Part shown: positions 5,415 to 7,655 of the stretch, piece by piece
Layout of the letters: each line of letters begins with the position of its first letter
How positions within the stretch are numbered: position 1 is the stretch's first letter
Assembly (NCBI GenBank): GCA_031289875.1
Contig: JAITOO010000070.1
Location: 1 to 7,655 of the forward strand
From: Flavobacteriaceae bacterium
GTDB lineage: Bacteria; Bacteroidota; Bacteroidia; Flavobacteriales; Weeksellaceae
Reading direction: 5' to 3'
Length of the DNA stretch: 7,655 bases
The notes under the pieces: generated by a model
The model's input: the letters and a program-made list of their open reading frames with translations, nothing else
Database searches by the model: none
What the model was told of the DNA's origin: nothing
Program-made: the position numbers and the translations under genes

Positions 5415-7322
5415 ATGAGCAAAATTATAGGAATAGATTTAGGTACAACCAATTCGTGCGTGGCAGTAATGGAAGGCAGCGACCCTACTGTTATCACTAA
5501 TGCAGAAGGCAAGCGTACCACTCCGTCAGTCGTGGGTTTTATGGAAGACGGCGAAATTAAAGTGGGAGACCCCGCTAAAAGACAAGCAGTTACCAACCCG
5601 ATTAACACAGTATATTCAATCAAAAGATTCATGGGAACCAAGTTTTCTGCTGACGATACAGAAATCCGCAGAGTTCCCTACAAAGTCGTAAAAGGCGACA
5701 ATGACACCCCGAAAGTGGACATCAACGGAAGACCCTATACTCCGCAGGAAATCTCAGCGATGATTCTTCAAAAAATGAAGAAAACTGCCGAAGACTTTTT
5801 AGGAGAAACCGTAGATAGAGCAGTGATTACTGTCCCTGCTTATTTCAACGATTCACAACGTCAGGCGACGAAAGAAGCCGGCGAAATTGCAGGCTTGAAA
5901 GTCGAAAGAATTATCAACGAACCTACTGCCGCAGCGTTGGCTTACGGCTTGGACAAAGCGCACAAAGATCAAAAAATTGCAGTCTATGACTTGGGCGGAG
6001 GTACTTTCGATATTTCAATTCTCGATTTGGGCGACGGCGTTTTTGAAGTGCTTTCCACCAACGGAGATACTCACTTGGGCGGCGACGATTTCGATGATGT
6101 GATTATCAATTGGCTCGCTGACGAATTTAAATCCGCCGAAGGCGTAGATTTGAGAGCCGACCCTATCGCCTTACAGCGTTTGAAAGAAGCTGCCGAAAAA
6201 GCAAAAATAGAATTATCCGCTTCTACACAAACAGAAATCAATCTGCCCTACATCACGGCAACTGCCTCAGGACCTAAACATATGGTAAAAACCTTGACGA
6301 GAGCTAAATTTGAGCAATTGTCCGCCGATTTGATAAAACGCTCCATGTCTCCATGTCAAAAAGCATTGGACGACGCAGGCTTGAAAACCTCCGATATTGA
6401 TGAAGTGATTTTAGTAGGCGGTTCTACACGTATCCCTGTCATTCAGGAAGAAGTAGAAAAATTCTTTGGCAAGAAACCGTCCAAAGGTGTAAATCCTGAC
6501 GAAGTGGTAGCTGTCGGCGCAGCCATTCAAGGAGGCGTTTTAACGGGCGACGTGAAAGATGTGCTTCTGCTCGACATAACTCCGCTCTCTCTCGGAATCG
6601 AAACCTACGGAGGCGTGTTCACCAAACTGATTGACGCCAACACGACCATTCCTACCAAAAAATCCGAAACTTTCTCTACTGCCGCCGACAATCAGCCTGC
6701 GGTAACCATTCGCGTTGGACAAGGCGAGAGACCTATGTTTACTGACAACAAGGAAATCGGACGCTTTGATTTGGTTGATATTCCGCCTGCCCCAAGAGGC
6801 GTGCCTCAAATCGAAGTTACTTTTGATATTGACGCTAACGGTATTCTAAACGTATCCGCCAAAGACAAAGGCACAGGCAAAGAGCATTCTATCAAGATTC
6901 AGGCTTCTTCGGGATTGAGCGAGGCAGAAATTGAAAGAATGAAAAAAGAAGCCGAAGCCAACGCTGAAGTTGATAAAAAACGCAAGGAAGAAGTTGATAA
7001 ACTGAACCAAGCCGACAGCATGATTTTCCAAACGGAAAAACAGTTGAAAGAATTTGGCGACAAACTATCCGCAGACAAGAAAAAACCGATAGAAGACGCT
7101 TTGGCAGACTTGAAAAAAGCGCACGAAAGCAAAGATATTGCCGGTATTGAATCCGCAATGGAGAAAATCAACGCCGCATGGACATCCGCTTCCGAAGAGC
7201 TTTACAAGGCAAATCAAGGCGCTAATCCTCAGGCAGATGCAGGACAACAAGCCAATGCAGGAAACAACAATCAACAGCAAAGCGATAATGTTGAGGATGT
7301 TGATTTTGAGGAAGTGAAGTAA
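5415..7322 (+). CDS. dnaK: Molecular chaperone DnaK (Hsp70)
   Basis: ATP-driven cytoplasmic chaperone that binds exposed hydrophobic segments and works with DnaJ and GrpE. At 635 residues it is full length. The ATPase domain (1-380) has GIDLGTTNS at 6-14, catalytic Lys70 in SIKRFMG, the second phosphate motif DLGGGTFD at 192-199 with Thr197 (autophosphorylation site of relatives), and [11 protein letters not shown] at 331-341. The linker VLLLD is at 383-387. The peptide-binding beta domain follows (about 388-500), then the helical lid (about 500-600), a Gln/Asn/Ala-rich flexible tail, and the conserved end EDVDFEEVK. The Gram-negative-type insertion around 75-100 is present. There is no Shine-Dalgarno sequence before the ATG, as usual for Bacteroidota. 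Neither grpE nor dnaJ is next to it, so it appears monocistronic, with a likely sigma-54-like promoter upstream and a strong terminator after. Confidence 0.99.
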   Translation: MSKIIGIDLGTTNSCVAVMEGSDPTVITNAEGKRTTPSVVGFMEDGEIKVGDPAKRQAVTNPINTVYSIKRFMGTKFSADDTEIRRVPYKVVKGDNDTPKVDINGRPYTPQEISAMILQKMKKTAEDFLGETVDRAVITVPAYFNDSQRQATKEAGEIAGLKVERIINEPTAAALAYGLDKAHKDQKIAVYDLGGGTFDISILDLGDGVFEVLSTNGDTHLGGDDFDDVIINWLADEFKSAEGVDLRADPIALQRLKEAAEKAKIELSASTQTEINLPYITATASGPKHMVKTLTRAKFEQLSADLIKRSMSPCQKALDDAGLKTSDIDEVILVGGSTRIPVIQEEVEKFFGKKPSKGVNPDEVVAVGAAIQGGVLTGDVKDVLLLDITPLSLGIETYGGVFTKLIDANTTIPTKKSETFSTAADNQPAVTIRVGQGERPMFTDNKEIGRFDLVDIPPAPRGVPQIEVTFDIDANGILNVSAKDKGTGKEHSIKIQASSGLSEAEIERMKKEAEANAEVDKKRKEEVDKLNQADSMIFQTEKQLKEFGDKLSADKKKPIEDALADLKKAHESKDIAGIESAMEKINAAWTSASEELYKANQGANPQADAGQQANAGNNNQQQSDNVEDVDFEEVK

Positions 7323-7353
7323 CACCCCTCACAAAGCATTATCAAAAATAGAT

Positions 7354-7387
7354 AAAAAGCGGTAGAACAATGTTTTACCGCTTTTTT
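7354..7387 (+). terminator. Rho-independent terminator of dnaK
   Basis: AAAAAGCGGTA (7354-7364) pairs with TACCGCTTTTT (7376-7386). Four more inner pairs (G-U, A-U, A-U, C-G) leave a three-base loop, making a 15-pair stem that runs into a T-tract at 7382-7387. It lies 31 bases past the dnaK stop codon and separates dnaK from the next gene. Confidence 0.9.
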
Positions 7388-7432
7388 AGTGCGATTCAAA
7401 GAATAAAAAACATAACAAATAGAAAAAAGTTG

Positions 7433-7440
7433 TATCTTTC
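7433..7440 (+). promoter_or_regulatory. Candidate -7 box of the XRE-type gene
   Basis: TATCTTTC within GTTGTATCTTTC matches TAnnTTTG at five of six fixed positions. The predicted start near 7446 gives a leader of about 29 bases before the ATG at 7475. No -33 TTTG is seen at the usual distance. Confidence 0.4.
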
Positions 7441-7474
7441 CCGAATATTGTCAAGACATAAAATTTGAATATTT

Positions 7475-7645
7475 ATGATGTTTACAGAACAAATAAAACA
7501 GTTGCGCGAGAAATTGCAAATACCTAAACGACAATTAGCAGCTGCCTTGGAAATTGACACTGCCACCTATTGAAAAATAGAAAAAGGCGAACATTGGGCT
7601 AAGCGCGAACAGGTGCTTATTATTGACAAACTTCTGAAAAACTGA
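7475..7645 (+). pseudogene. XRE-family helix-turn-helix regulator interrupted by an in-frame TGA
   Basis: From ATG at 7475 (or 7478) the frame gives 32 codons, a TGA at 7571-7573, then 23 more codons to a TGA TAA double stop (7643-7648). Read through, it is one XRE/Cro-type helix-turn-helix domain: LREKLQIPKRQLAAAL is helices 1-2, and EIDTATY-x-KIEKGE is the recognition helix and the conserved x-K-I-E-x-G-E. The interruption falls at the position usually Ser or Cys in this motif; TCA, TGT or TGC to TGA is a single-base change. The part before the stop lacks the recognition helix's second half and would not make a working domain. No start codon lies after the stop, so restart is unlikely. Relatives are small regulators, some linked to restriction-modification genes; nothing like that is in view because the window ends ten bases on. 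A sequencing error is possible. Confidence 0.7.
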
Positions 7646-7655
7646 TAAAAACGAG

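Noticed and set aside
7200..7290. Gln/Asn-rich DnaK tail as a prion-like or novel domain
   Set aside because: Low-complexity linkers before the EEVK-type end are common in bacterial DnaK.
5375..7325. Antisense open frames of 60-90 codons opposite dnaK
   Set aside because: They are compositional shadows of a highly conserved coding gene and show no domains or start signals.
1..7655. CRISPR array or other tandem repeat system
   Set aside because: No regularly spaced direct repeats of suitable length were seen; only short inverted repeats in spacers.

Overview
The window looks like chromosomal DNA of a Bacteroidota bacterium, probably of the order Bacteroidales. The grounds are: coding at moderate-to-low GC with AT-rich spacers, starts without Shine-Dalgarno sequences, several -7 boxes resembling the phylum's TAnnTTTG element, a tmRNA tag ending in YALAA with a Gly resume codon, and a Gram-negative-type DnaK. 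Order-level placement is inference.

Layout. Minus strand 11-1682: a two-gene unit, a SprT-like zinc metalloprotease followed by an overlapping mannose-1-phosphate guanylyltransferase (GDP-mannose synthesis). Plus strand 1871-2265: a one-piece tmRNA (ssrA) whose tag reads GNEEYALAA. Just downstream (2335-2523, minus) is a decayed C-terminal remnant of an IS1595/ISXO2-like transposase. Plus strand 2577-3371: a classical SDR oxidoreductase. Minus strand: a Dps ferritin-like protein (3446-3946) and a secreted, probably outer-membrane beta-barrel protein (4111-4902). A 512-base gene-free region (4903-5414) separates that gene from the divergent dnaK (5415-7322). It holds a potential structured leader for the membrane protein, two inverted repeats and a close match to a sigma-54 (-24/-12) promoter in front of dnaK. 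After a strong terminator, the window ends with a small XRE-type helix-turn-helix gene broken by one in-frame TGA (7475-7645).

Several genes serve stress survival or quality control (tmRNA ribosome rescue, Dps iron/DNA protection, DnaK folding, SprT-like protease), but each has its own promoter or terminator signals and nothing shows they form one system. I see no CRISPR array, no complete mobile element and no clear novel multi-gene system. The most unusual points are the sigma-54-like dnaK promoter with an overlapping inverted repeat, the alternative pairings in the outer-membrane gene leader, the IS remnant beside ssrA, and the single-stop HTH gene.
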